DNA of 64,000 bases from Salmonirosea aquatica (GTDB lineage Bacteria > Bacteroidota > Bacteroidia > Cytophagales > Spirosomataceae). The DNA is taken from positions 744,001 to 808,000 of the forward strand of contig NZ_WHLY01000002.1 in assembly GCF_009296315.1 (NCBI RefSeq). Reading direction: 5' to 3'. The position numbers and the translations under genes are program-made. Positions 45,954 through 54,810 of the stretch are shown one piece after another; the first letter of the stretch is position 1, and every line of letters begins with the position of its first letter. The notes beneath the pieces were generated by a model. It had not been told where the DNA came from, did not search any database, and was given only the letters and a program-made list of their open reading frames with translations.

Positions 45954-46756
45954 CTAGGGTGTCAATTTTATACTGATGAATTCATTACTGTTTCGAAGAC
46001 AAACCAGGCGATGGGCTTTCCAGATAATCGTGTCCCGTCCCACGCCTTGTCGGTTTTCACCCAGCCGTTCATGATGGACAATTTGCTTCCCACGATCTAC
46101 AATCAGAAGATACTGAGCTACTTTTTCCTGCTCGTAAAGATAATAAGAAAAGACTAAATAAGGGTCCGATTCGAGGTAATCAACGGCAATTGGATCCCGG
46201 ACACGGACTATTTTCTCCAAAAACGACGAAAGTACATCAAAGTATATGTCCTGGGGCCATACCGCACCGGAATCCGGAAATCGGACGTGGGTAGGGCTCT
46301 GCTTTTTTCCCTATCAATAGGTTGTAAGATACGCCCTGTATGAGAATCGCACTGCTGGTACTGAATGGTTTCGGGCAACTTCCTGGCCACAATCAAGGTA
46401 CCTGATTGGAGGTCTTGCTCAACAAACGTCCAGCCGGGTAACGCCCAGCGTAGGGTACCCTCCAATCGTGAAACTGCCAGCAAATCCGTCGGTTCGGGAA
46501 TGTCGGGGAAGCGGTAATTGTGGAGGTACAGGGCATCCTCCGCAAAGGCCACGAGGGTACTCCACCAGTCGGTCGCTTCCGGGGTGGTATGCCAGCGCAG
46601 GGCGGGCAGCGCCAGATCCAGTAAGGCCCATGAAACGGTTTTACGGTCCGCATCCCGTAATTCTACCGCCCACTCGTCGCGGGTGGCATGCGGCAGTATA
46701 CGCCAGATGGTCTGTGAAAAAGTGTGTACGAATAGGTTTTCCGAAGCGGTAGGCAC
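45954..46756 (-). pseudogene. DUF4905-type protein with one frameshift
   Basis: The minus frame from 46756 (MPTASENLFVHTFSQTIWRI, then WAVELRDADRKTVSWALLDL) reaches SDFRIPVRYGP and then changes frame at a four-G run (46253-46256 on +). Adding one base to that run continues it as DIYFDVLSSFLEKIVRVRD and on to the stop at 45954, giving 267 residues. The repeated beta-strand pattern matches DUF4905, a family of unknown function in Cytophagales. The lesion is a single-base indel in a homopolymer, so it may be a sequencing error rather than true decay. Confidence 0.78.
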
Positions 46757-46874
46757 GAGTTATGGGATTGATGTGCTAGATTTGGTGTTTTTAAACCAAG
46801 TAGTAAAGCTATCAGCTAATTGCTAACCGCTGCTGGCTTTTTTGGTATTTTGTTAAAAAGCCGCTCTTTCCCCA

Positions 46875-47615
46875 ATGCAAATCGTTGGAATTATTCCTGC
46901 CCGCTACGCCTCCACCCGCTTTCCGGCCAAAGCCCTGACCGAGATAGGCGGCATAAGCATGGTTCGCCGGGTTTATGAGCAATCCAAACTCTCTTCGCGG
47001 CTTTCGCATGTGGTAGTAGCTACGGACGATGCGCGGATTTTCGACCACGTCCGGTCCTTTGGCGGTGAAGTCGTGATGACTTCCGCAGCGCACCAAAGCG
47101 GTACCGACCGCTGCTTTGAAGCCTTGCAGTATCTGGAAGGTGTCTATGAATATGTAATCAATATTCAGGGCGACGAGCCTTTCATCCAGCCTACCCAGAT
47201 CAACCGGCTGGCCGCGGTACTCAACGGCGACACCCAACTGGCTACGCTGGTGAAAGTGATCGAGGACGAAGAAACGCTCTTTAACCCCAATTCGCCCAAA
47301 GTGGTACTGAGCGCCAAGCGGAACGTGTTGTATTTCAGTCGTCAAACTATCCCCCAGATACGGGGTACCGAAAAATCGGACTGGCTCGCCCGGCATACCT
47401 TTTACAAACATATCGGTATTTATGCCTACCGTACCGACGTCCTGGCTCAAATCACACAGCTACCCGTATCACTGCTGGAAAAAGCCGAAGCCCTGGAGCA
47501 ACTACGCTGGCTCGAAAACGGCTTCTCGATTCAGGCCGTCATCACTCCCGATGATTCCCACGGCATCGACACTCCTGAGGATTTGGCACGCGTGGCACGA
47601 AAGTTTTTGCTATAA
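46875..47615 (+). CDS. kdsB: 3-deoxy-manno-octulosonate cytidylyltransferase
   Basis: A 246-residue enzyme that activates KDO as CMP-KDO for lipopolysaccharide inner core synthesis. The nucleotide loop IGIIPARYASTRFPAKAL type start is present (VGIIPARYASTRFPAKAL), followed by VVVATDDARI, TSAAHQSGTDRC, NIQGDEPFI with the metal-binding Asp, and HIGIYAYRTDVL. Length is normal. It indicates an LPS-bearing outer membrane. It is transcribed alone; a gap of 188 bases follows in which I see no gene. Confidence 0.94.
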   Translation: MQIVGIIPARYASTRFPAKALTEIGGISMVRRVYEQSKLSSRLSHVVVATDDARIFDHVRSFGGEVVMTSAAHQSGTDRCFEALQYLEGVYEYVINIQGDEPFIQPTQINRLAAVLNGDTQLATLVKVIEDEETLFNPNSPKVVLSAKRNVLYFSRQTIPQIRGTEKSDWLARHTFYKHIGIYAYRTDVLAQITQLPVSLLEKAEALEQLRWLENGFSIQAVITPDDSHGIDTPEDLARVARKFLL

Positions 47616-47803
47616 ATCGTCTATCTACCAAATAACGTATATAGGTTGGCTTCGAGCGGATTAGACTGTTTTTCAAAATTCTCTCACCCACTGTCACGTA
47701 CGAGGCTGCCTCTTTTTACGTTAAAAAAAGATTGTCACAAGTCGGCTTACCGGTGGCGGGTCGATTTTGACGACGATTCATCCATAAAACAAAACGCTGA
47801 ACC

Positions 47804-49369
47804 ATGCAATACAACATCCTTTGGGCCGACGACGAAATAGATCTATTGAAACCCCATATCATGTTTCTGACCAACAAGGGCTATGCGGTGACCCCCGTCA
47901 ACAGCGGTTCCGATGCCCTCGATAAGGTCGAGAAAGAACGCTTCGACATTGTGTTCCTGGACGAGATGATGCCCGGCATGACGGGCCTGGAAACCCTGGC
48001 CCAAATCAAGCAGATGCGCCCCTCGCTTCCGGTTGTGATGATTACAAAAAGCGAAGAGGAACATATTATGGAGGATGCCATTGGCTCCAAAATTGCTGAC
48101 TACCTCATTAAGCCCCTCAATCCCAATCAGATTCTGCTTTCGGTGAAGAAAATCCTGGATAATAAACGTCTGGTTACCGAAAAAACCACCCTGAGCTACC
48201 AGCAGGAATTCCGCAACCTGGCGATGCAATATCAGGATCGGATTGGCCATGAAGAATGGGTAGACATCTACAAAAAGCTGATCTATTGGGAATTGGAACT
48301 GGAAAGTTCGCAGGACCAGGGTATGGCGGAAGTATTCAGTATGCAGAAAAGTGATGCCAATGCCAATTTTGCCAAGTTCATTGAGGAAGAATACGAAGAC
48401 TGGCTGAACGATCCCCGCGCGGATCGACCGATCCTGTCGCACCAGTTGATGAAGCAGAAGGTGTTCCCGCACCTGAAAGGCAGCGGCGAACCGCTGTTCT
48501 TCCTGCTGATCGACAATTTCCGCTACGACCAGTGGAAGATGATTCAATCCGTGATGCAGGAGTACTTTACCATTGAAGAAGAAAGCGCCTACTATTCTAT
48601 CCTACCCACTACCACGGGGTACGCCCGGAACGCAATTTTTGCCGGGGTGATGCCCAGTGAAATCGAGCGAAAGTACCCCCAATGGTGGGTCAGCGACGAG
48701 AATACGCCCGAGGGTGAAGAAGGCCTCAACAAACACGAACACGAGCTTTTGCAAAAGCAACTCGACTGGAACCGCTTGAACATCAAGTTTTCGTACAATA
48801 AGATATTGAACACCAATCAGGGAAAATCGCTGGTGGATAATTTTAATAACCTGATGGGGAATGCGCTGAATGTGGTGGTTTATAATTTCGTAGATATGCT
48901 CTCGCATGCCCGTACCGATGTGCAGATGATCAAGGAATTGGCTCCCGACGAAGCGGCTTACCGCTCGATCACCAGGTCATGGTTTCAGCATTCACCGCTA
49001 CTCGATTTCATCAAGAAAGTAGCGGAGAAAAAGGGACGCCTGATTTTGACTACCGACCACGGTATGATTCGGGTTCAGAAGCCGGTCAAGATTATCGGCT
49101 ACCGCGAAACGAATACAAACCTGCGTTACAAGCATGGCAAAAACCTGGGTTTTGACGACGATCACCTGCTGGTCTGCCGCAAGCCGGAACGCTTTTTCCT
49201 GCCCAAACCCCATGTTTCCACGTCTTATGTGTTCACCAAGGAAGACTACTTTTTTGCCTACCCAAACAATTACAATCAGTACGTGAATCTATACCGCGAT
49301 ACGTTCCAGCATGGGGGCGTTTCACTGGAAGAAGTCATCATACCCTTCATCGATATGAAAGCGAAATGA
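47804..49369 (+). CDS. porX: PorX-type response regulator with PglZ phosphodiesterase domain
   Basis: A 521-residue protein with a receiver domain (residues 1-125; phospho-acceptor Asp53 in IVFLDEMMPG) followed by a helical linker and an alkaline-phosphatase-like PglZ domain (about 205-520). Metal-site segments are LIDNFRYDQW, the nucleophile region LPTTTGYARNAIF, VYNFVDMLSHAR, LTTDHGMI and the late TFQHGGVSLEE. This architecture is PorX, which with PorY controls T9SS genes in Bacteroidota. The PglZ part of PorX is a nucleotide-type phosphodiesterase. A T9SS cargo gene is found at 55.7 kb. Confidence 0.95.
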   Translation: MQYNILWADDEIDLLKPHIMFLTNKGYAVTPVNSGSDALDKVEKERFDIVFLDEMMPGMTGLETLAQIKQMRPSLPVVMITKSEEEHIMEDAIGSKIADYLIKPLNPNQILLSVKKILDNKRLVTEKTTLSYQQEFRNLAMQYQDRIGHEEWVDIYKKLIYWELELESSQDQGMAEVFSMQKSDANANFAKFIEEEYEDWLNDPRADRPILSHQLMKQKVFPHLKGSGEPLFFLLIDNFRYDQWKMIQSVMQEYFTIEEESAYYSILPTTTGYARNAIFAGVMPSEIERKYPQWWVSDENTPEGEEGLNKHEHELLQKQLDWNRLNIKFSYNKILNTNQGKSLVDNFNNLMGNALNVVVYNFVDMLSHARTDVQMIKELAPDEAAYRSITRSWFQHSPLLDFIKKVAEKKGRLILTTDHGMIRVQKPVKIIGYRETNTNLRYKHGKNLGFDDDHLLVCRKPERFFLPKPHVSTSYVFTKEDYFFAYPNNYNQYVNLYRDTFQHGGVSLEEVIIPFIDMKAK

Positions 49370-49383
49370 TTATCACGTCGAGA

Positions 49384-49439
49384 AAACATAGCCGTTCTTA
49401 TACTCAAAATATTGTATAAAGCGGCTTATGTTTTTTTTT
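49384..49439 (+). terminator. Intrinsic terminator after porX
   Basis: The outer stem AAACATA-GCCG (49384-49394) with CGGC-TTATGTTT (49422-49433, one bulge) and an inner TTATAC/GTATAA stem end in nine Ts. Confidence 0.8.
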
Positions 49440-49523
49440 CGTTTATTTGCCCTGAAAATGGTGTTCGCTTCATGAGCCTCCTCTCTGCTGAAGAGTTGTT
49501 ATTCATTTTACAAAAACGAACAA

Positions 49524-49979
49524 ATGCTGGCACCCACCCCATTTTATTCAAAGCCACAAATATTCCTGGTTGACGACGACGAGGACGATCGATTTCTCTT
49601 TTTGGACGCAGTGACCGAACTGAGAAACGATCTGGAGTTCAGGGAATTTGCGGATGGTGAAACCCTTATGGCTACCTTATCCAACACGTCGAACCCTCCG
49701 GACGCGATTTTCCTGGATCTGAACCTACCCAAACGGAGTGGAATCGAATGCCTTGATTATCTTCGAACCGCCCTGGGCGACAAATTCACCAAAGTATTCA
49801 TTATATCCACCAGTTCTTCCGATTTGATGATTGAAACTACCCGTGATAAGGGTGCCAATCTTTATATTCGTAAATCAGAAAATTTCACCCAACTAAGAGA
49901 CCTGATCAAGATCGCCCTTCAGCAAATACACTCTTCGGCGATCGTCCCCTATTACTTAAACCAATTAGTAGAAGAATAG
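49524..49979 (+). CDS. Single-domain response regulator of the phytochrome operon
   Basis: A 151-residue CheY-like receiver: IFLVDDDEDDRF acidic patch, phospho-acceptor Asp65 in AIFLDLNLPKRSG, Ser in FIISTSSSD and Lys in YIRKSENF. There is no output domain, so it acts through a partner protein. It lies 32 bases upstream of the phytochrome kinase and is probably its phosphorelay partner (BphR-type). The family is often called the Rcp1-like group from cyanobacterial phytochrome operons. Confidence 0.9.
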   Translation: MLAPTPFYSKPQIFLVDDDEDDRFLFLDAVTELRNDLEFREFADGETLMATLSNTSNPPDAIFLDLNLPKRSGIECLDYLRTALGDKFTKVFIISTSSSDLMIETTRDKGANLYIRKSENFTQLRDLIKIALQQIHSSAIVPYYLNQLVEE

Positions 49980-50011
49980 CCTTTTGAGCTACCCCCATAC
50001 TTCTATTTAGA

Positions 50012-52300
50012 ATGATTGATTTGACTAATCACACAGTTGCAACTATTACCGACTGTGACCAGGAACCCATTCATATCCCCGGCAGTATTCAGCCCCACGG
50101 CTACCTGCTCGCCGTAGATTCTGAAACGGGAACAATCACCCATGGCAGTGCCAACCTTTCCGAACTTTTCCGCATTCCGTTACAGAGTATCTTGGGAAAT
50201 AATATCCTGCATTTTTTTCCCGATCAGCAAGACGAACTCCGGGACTATCTGGAGCTGAAAGAAAACTTCCAAAGCAAAAGGCTTCTCACCCGCCTGCAGG
50301 GTAGGGAATATCTGCTCAATGCGCATCGAGTCGATGCCACTTGCCGGATTGTCGAACTGGAGCGCTGGTCAGATGAGGCGTCCGATTCGCTTCAGATTGC
50401 CGATTTGCTAGATTTGATCAAAATTCCGAACAATCTGACCGAATTATGCCAGATTCTGGCGGAACATTTTCGAAAAACGCTGGGCTATGATCGGATCATG
50501 ATTTACCGGTTCGATCAGGAAGACTTTACGGGCGAGGTATTGGCCGAAAGCCTGTCAGAAGGTCTGGAGCCCTATCTGGGGCTAAGGTACCCCGCCAGCG
50601 ACATCCCGCAGCAGGCCCGTGAGCTGTATCTGAAAAATTCCTTACGCTCCATCAATGATACTTTCTATGAGCCCGTGGCGCTTTATGGGCTGCCGGACGC
50701 CCATGGTACCGCTCAGCAACTGGATTTGAGCCTGGCTTACCTGCGCAGCGTATCGCCCATTCACATTCAGTACCTTAAGAACATGGGGGTAGCTTCCTCA
50801 CTTTCTATCGCGATTGTCATCGGCAACAGATTATGGGGGCTTATTGCCTGCCATCACAGTGCTCCCCGACACCTCACCATAAAGCAACGCGACAGTGCTC
50901 AGTTGCTGGGTATGCTGCTGTCCTCCCAAATCGAATTGCATGAGCGGAACGACTCGTCGGCCTATGCCCGTGGAGTCGAAGAGAAACTTCATCGCCTGCT
51001 TCCGGCACTGGACCAAAATGAGCTGGGAATAGGAGAAATTATTATTCGGCCCGAGTTGCTTGAGATCGCTGATGCCTCGGGCGTTGCGATCTTGACCGAT
51101 GGGCTGGTGTATACTCATGGAGGTACCCCTTCCAGTGATGCCATCAAGAATCTGGCCTTTTTTCTCTCTGAGCGAACCCAACACAAAGGATTTTCAAGTA
51201 AAAATCTCGCGGGCCTCTACCCCGAGGCGGAGCAATTTGCCGACAGCGCTTCGGGCATCCTTTACCAGCCACTGAGCTACCTGAACGAAGACTGCATACT
51301 GTGGTTCAGGCCTGGTATCGAACAAACCATCAACTGGGCCGGCCGTCCCAAGGGTACCTCGGCGCAGCTTGATGTCAGCCAACGGCTGACGCCGCGGAAT
51401 TCATTCAGTGCCTGGCAGGAGACCGTTCGGAATGTCAGCCGGCGCTGGCTGCCCGTTCACAAGCAAGCCACTGAATACCTGGCTTCGGTACTCCAAAAGC
51501 AACTTCGCTTGCTACAATTGCAGCAGGAAGCCGACAAGCAGCGCGCGCTCAACGAAAAGCTGAAAGCGGCTACCGAAGAGCTCGAAAACATCAACTGGAT
51601 CAGTATGCATGATCTGAAAGAGCCTCTGCGTAAAATCCAGGTACTGGCTTCACGGGTACTTAGCCGCGAAGCCCAGAGCTTGACGGAATCACTGCTGGAC
51701 TCGATTAACCGAATGCACAATTCGGCCATGCGGATGCAAAAATTACTAGATGATGTTTCGGCCTACTCCCACATTTCTTCCCAAAATGAACTGATTGAGC
51801 CTGTGGATCTGAACAGGTTACTGGCCGATATTATCCGGGAAAAGGATCAGGCTATCCGTTCTCAAAAGGGGTTCATCCACTACGAGCACCTACCCACCAT
51901 TCGGGGAGTTCAATTTCAGCTGAAGCAATTGATGCTAAATCTGATCGACAATGCTCTCAAGTTTAGTAAGCCCGATGAAGCACTATACATTACAGTGCGC
52001 AGTACCGTTCCGACCGCAGAAGCGCTTCTGGAATCAGGCATCGGATTCGACCAATATCTGGCGGTATCGGTGAAGGATAACGGAGTTGGCTTCAATCGTG
52101 ATTATCGGGATATCATTTTTAAACTTTTCAAACGTCTCAATAACGACACCAGCGGCCATAAAGAAGGCACAGGAATTGGATTGGCCATCTGTAAAAAAGT
52201 AATGATGAACCACGAAGGGTATATTTGGGTCGACAGCGAACTGGGGCAGGGAACAGAGTTTCAGTTGCTCTTTCCAAAAGCGAGAATCAAGGAATCATGA
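50012..52300 (+). CDS. bphP: Bacteriophytochrome histidine kinase
   Basis: A 762-residue red/far-red photoreceptor. PAS domain (about 10-120) with Cys15 in TDCDQEPIHIPG, the biliverdin-attachment Cys of bacteriophytochromes. GAF domain (about 140-310) with RYPASDIPQQARELYL, where Asp197 is the chromophore-contacting PASDIP Asp. PHY domain (about 320-500; its tongue is expected near WAGRPKG). Kinase: SMHDLKEPLRK with His533, LNLIDNALKFS, DNGVGF, GTGIGLAICKKV. A bilin supply is encoded next door: the heme oxygenase start overlaps this stop by four bases. The output presumably passes to the upstream receiver protein. Confidence 0.96.
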   Translation: MIDLTNHTVATITDCDQEPIHIPGSIQPHGYLLAVDSETGTITHGSANLSELFRIPLQSILGNNILHFFPDQQDELRDYLELKENFQSKRLLTRLQGREYLLNAHRVDATCRIVELERWSDEASDSLQIADLLDLIKIPNNLTELCQILAEHFRKTLGYDRIMIYRFDQEDFTGEVLAESLSEGLEPYLGLRYPASDIPQQARELYLKNSLRSINDTFYEPVALYGLPDAHGTAQQLDLSLAYLRSVSPIHIQYLKNMGVASSLSIAIVIGNRLWGLIACHHSAPRHLTIKQRDSAQLLGMLLSSQIELHERNDSSAYARGVEEKLHRLLPALDQNELGIGEIIIRPELLEIADASGVAILTDGLVYTHGGTPSSDAIKNLAFFLSERTQHKGFSSKNLAGLYPEAEQFADSASGILYQPLSYLNEDCILWFRPGIEQTINWAGRPKGTSAQLDVSQRLTPRNSFSAWQETVRNVSRRWLPVHKQATEYLASVLQKQLRLLQLQQEADKQRALNEKLKAATEELENINWISMHDLKEPLRKIQVLASRVLSREAQSLTESLLDSINRMHNSAMRMQKLLDDVSAYSHISSQNELIEPVDLNRLLADIIREKDQAIRSQKGFIHYEHLPTIRGVQFQLKQLMLNLIDNALKFSKPDEALYITVRSTVPTAEALLESGIGFDQYLAVSVKDNGVGFNRDYRDIIFKLFKRLNNDTSGHKEGTGIGLAICKKVMMNHEGYIWVDSELGQGTEFQLLFPKARIKES

Positions 52301-52938
52301 ACGGACCCACGCATGCGGCCTTGCAGGAAACGAGGCCGGGAGAAAACGAATTCCTCGCCTTATTGAAGAGGAGTACCCAGTACCACCATCAGGCTTTGGA
52401 AGCCACTGATATAAGCCGTCTGTTGATGAGTCCGTCGCTTAACGTGGAGGCCTACACACGTATTCTGTACGCATTCTATGGTGCTTTTGCACCGTTTGAG
52501 GCCATGCTACTGGAAGCACTAAAAAATAATAGAATCAATTTTTCAATTGATTTCCGCGCTTCATTAGCCGTTGAGGATATCCGTGATCTGACGGGTACCT
52601 TTGATCCTTCCATCCTGCTTTGCCCGCCGCCCCGTCAGCAGCAACCTTCTACGGCCAAAGCACTAGGTACCCTGTATGTTCTGGAAGGATCTAAACTGGG
52701 CGGGAAAGTCATCAGCCGGCAGATTTCAAAGACAATCGGGGTAACTCCCCTGCGCGGAGGACGTTTTTTTGCCGGCACCGGCGGTTCAGGCACGGAGGGT
52801 TGGAAAGAATTCCGATCCCAGTGCGAATCCCATGTTAAGCTTTTTCCCCTTAGTGCGGAGGAGATTATCGAATCGGCAAACGATACTTTCTGCTCTATCC
52901 AAGACTACTTCGATCGTTTTTATTCGGCCACATCCTGA
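52297..52938 (+). CDS. bphO: Biliverdin-producing heme oxygenase
   Basis: A 213-residue heme oxygenase-fold protein. The proximal haem ligand is in STQYHHQALE (His30 or His31). The distal helix region is LGTLYVLEGSKLGGKVISRQI with GGRFF later on, as in the BphO group. It opens haem to biliverdin, the phytochrome chromophore. The ATG at 52297 overlaps the phytochrome stop (ATGA), so translation is coupled. An in-frame start at 52225 lies inside the phytochrome gene and would add residues with no conservation. Confidence 0.9.
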   Translation: MNGPTHAALQETRPGENEFLALLKRSTQYHHQALEATDISRLLMSPSLNVEAYTRILYAFYGAFAPFEAMLLEALKNNRINFSIDFRASLAVEDIRDLTGTFDPSILLCPPPRQQQPSTAKALGTLYVLEGSKLGGKVISRQISKTIGVTPLRGGRFFAGTGGSGTEGWKEFRSQCESHVKLFPLSAEEIIESANDTFCSIQDYFDRFYSATS

Positions 52939-52961
52939 CAGAAAAGGTAGATCGACAGAAC

Positions 52962-53639
52962 TCAGGACTCCTTCACTTTACCGCCTTCACATCGAATAAT
53001 TCGGGCGGGATGGTTTTTCAGCAGATCATAATCGTGGGTTGCCATCAGTACAGCCGTACCTGCACTGTTGATGGTTTTGAATACCTGCATAATCTGATCG
53101 CTGACATCGGGATCGAGGTTCCCGGTAGGTTCGTCGGCAATCAGAATCTGGGGCTCGTTGAGCATGGCACGGGCAATAACTACCCGTTGCTGCTCGCCGC
53201 CTGAGAGCTGATGCGGCATTTTCTTGGGTGATGTACCTAACCCCACCTGCATCAGCACCTCGGAAATGCGCCGGGCAATGTCCGCCTTTTCTTTCCAACC
53301 CGTAGCGCGTAGCACAAAAGTCAGATTTTCCTCTACCGAGCGATCGGTAAGCAGCTGAAAATCCTGAAAAACGATACCGATGCGCCGCCGCAGAAAGGGT
53401 ACGTCGGAGCGTTTGATCTTGTGCAGTTCATACCCAGCTACCTTAGCCGACCCGGTCTGGAGCCACAGGTCGGCGTAGAGGGTCTTGAGTAGTGAACTTT
53501 TCCCGCTGCCGGTTCGCCCGATCAGGAACACAAACTCCCCCTTGTCGATCTGGAAATTCACATCGGCAAGAATAGGCTTATCTCCCTGGTAAATATCCGC
53601 ATGTTCCAGCGAAACTACGGGTTCGGAAGAAATGGTCAT
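52962..53639 (-). CDS. ftsE: Cell-division ABC ATPase FtsE
   Basis: A 225-residue ABC ATPase with Walker A GRTGSGKSS (41-49), Q loop VFQDFQLL, signature LSGGEQQR, Walker B ILIADEPTGNLD and the switch His in MATHDYDLL. The length and the text ADVNFQIDKGEFVFLIGRTG fit FtsE, which with FtsX activates cell-wall hydrolases at the septum. ftsX is not adjacent, which is common in Bacteroidota. A LolD/MacB-type ATPase is the main alternative. Confidence 0.87.
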   Translation of the reverse strand: MTISSEPVVSLEHADIYQGDKPILADVNFQIDKGEFVFLIGRTGSGKSSLLKTLYADLWLQTGSAKVAGYELHKIKRSDVPFLRRRIGIVFQDFQLLTDRSVEENLTFVLRATGWKEKADIARRISEVLMQVGLGTSPKKMPHQLSGGEQQRVVIARAMLNEPQILIADEPTGNLDPDVSDQIMQVFKTINSAGTAVLMATHDYDLLKNHPARIIRCEGGKVKES

Positions 53640-53753
53640 CTCATTGAAATTTTTGCATGGATTTGTTTACCCGATTGGCTGGAAAGCAAAGAATCGTGTC
53701 CATCAACCGCTGATGCCTGCCTTAGCGAATCGCCCGGAAAACGGCTTGTACAA

Positions 53754-54410
53754 CTATTGATTTCCCTTCTTGTAATCGGCCAAAAATTTCTCAAGGCCAC
53801 TGTCGGTGAGCGGATGCTTCAATAACGCCAGAATGGCGCTAAGGGGCCCTGTCATCACGTCTGCACCGATTTCAGCGCACTGCATGATGTGCATGGGGTG
53901 ACGGATAGAAGCCGCCAAAACCTGGGTTTCGTAGTTGTAGTTGCGGTAGATGGTCACGATCTGCTCGATAAGCGCCACACCATCGGTAGCGATGTCATCA
54001 AGGCGGCCAATGAACGGTGACACATAGGTAGCGCCGGCTTTGGCGGCCAACAGAGCCTGCCCACCCGAGAAAACCAGGGTACAGTTGGTACGGATACCTT
54101 TATTGGAAAAATATTTGAGCGCTTTCACGCCGTCTTTGATCATAGGTACCTTCACGACGATCTTATCATCTATTTCGATCAGCTCTTCGCCTTCGCGGAC
54201 AATACCGTCAAAATCGGTTGAAATAACTTCGGCGCTCACATCACCATCCACCAGGTCGCAGATCGCCTTATAATGACGCATGATGTTGTCCTTGCCGGTA
54301 ATACCCTCCTTAGCCATCAGAGAAGGATTCGTGGTGACTCCGTCGAGTACCCCTAAGGAATGGGCCTCCTTGATTTCGGACAGATTGGCCGTATCTATGA
54401 AGAATTTCAT
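53754..54410 (-). CDS. fsa: Fructose-6-phosphate aldolase / small transaldolase
   Basis: A 218-residue TIM-barrel Schiff-base aldolase of the TalC/FSA group. It starts [20 protein letters not shown], with [14 protein letters not shown] and the catalytic Lys87 in IVVKVPM, followed by [29 protein letters not shown]. It either transfers a dihydroxyacetone unit (transaldolase) or cleaves fructose-6-phosphate; sequence alone does not separate the two. The ATG at 54410 matches the family start; the longer frame from 54614 runs through the RNA gene upstream. Confidence 0.9.
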   Translation of the reverse strand: MKFFIDTANLSEIKEAHSLGVLDGVTTNPSLMAKEGITGKDNIMRHYKAICDLVDGDVSAEVISTDFDGIVREGEELIEIDDKIVVKVPMIKDGVKALKYFSNKGIRTNCTLVFSGGQALLAAKAGATYVSPFIGRLDDIATDGVALIEQIVTIYRNYNYETQVLAASIRHPMHIMQCAEIGADVMTGPLSAILALLKHPLTDSGLEKFLADYKKGNQ

Positions 54411-54516
54411 GTCAGTAAAATTGATTAGGTTTTGGAGATTATTATCCGCAAAAGTAGGGAAAGCAGCGGAAGACCGAAAGGAAGGAGATTTTTTGTCAGG
54501 AAAAGAAACAAAAAAA

Positions 54517-54608
54517 GGCAAACCGAGAATCTCACCGCTACGACCACCTACCCTTGCTTCGGTCAGGACCTGGGGGATTCGGCAGGAGCTGGTAGTTCCG
54601 ATTTGCCT
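54517..54608 (-). ncRNA. ffs: Signal recognition particle RNA (small bacterial type)
   Basis: On the minus strand about 92 bases form one long hairpin. The ends GGCAAATCG (54607-54599) and CGGTTTGCC (54525-54517) pair and are followed by a T run. A middle helix (CUAC..CCUGCC with GGUAGG..GUAG) and a CCC/GGG helix lead to an apical block CAGGUCC-UGAC-CGAAGCA. That block lines up base for base with the SRP domain IV core CAGGUCC-GGAA-GGAAGCA apart from the loop. The expected transcription start falls right after an exact -7 box. The identification rests on this core and structure, not on a covariance search. Confidence 0.75.
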
Positions 54609-54611
54609 CTG

Positions 54612-54619
54612 CAAAGGTA
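54612..54619 (-). promoter_or_regulatory. -7 box of the SRP RNA gene
   Basis: TACCTTTG on the minus strand matches TAnnTTTG exactly and places the start of transcription at about the first base of the RNA hairpin. A TTTG 15 bases further upstream could be the -33 element, although that spacing is short. Confidence 0.6.
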
Positions 54620-54810
54620 ATGACTTTTTCTTGACAAAAAGAAACCATTCGCACAGCTTTGTGCCGTACTTTTGCAGCGATCACTTCCGGGCAGGTTAGG
54701 TTTTGAATCCAGACCCAGGCCTCATTCACCTCTTTACTACCTGAATAATAACGGACTATCACTTTTTTGGGACTAAAATCTCCCACAAGTACCTTCCAGT
54801 CAGGCCAACC

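Noticed and set aside
53754-54614. 286-residue version of the transaldolase
   Set aside because: The 68 extra residues read through the SRP RNA; the family begins exactly at the ATG at 54410.
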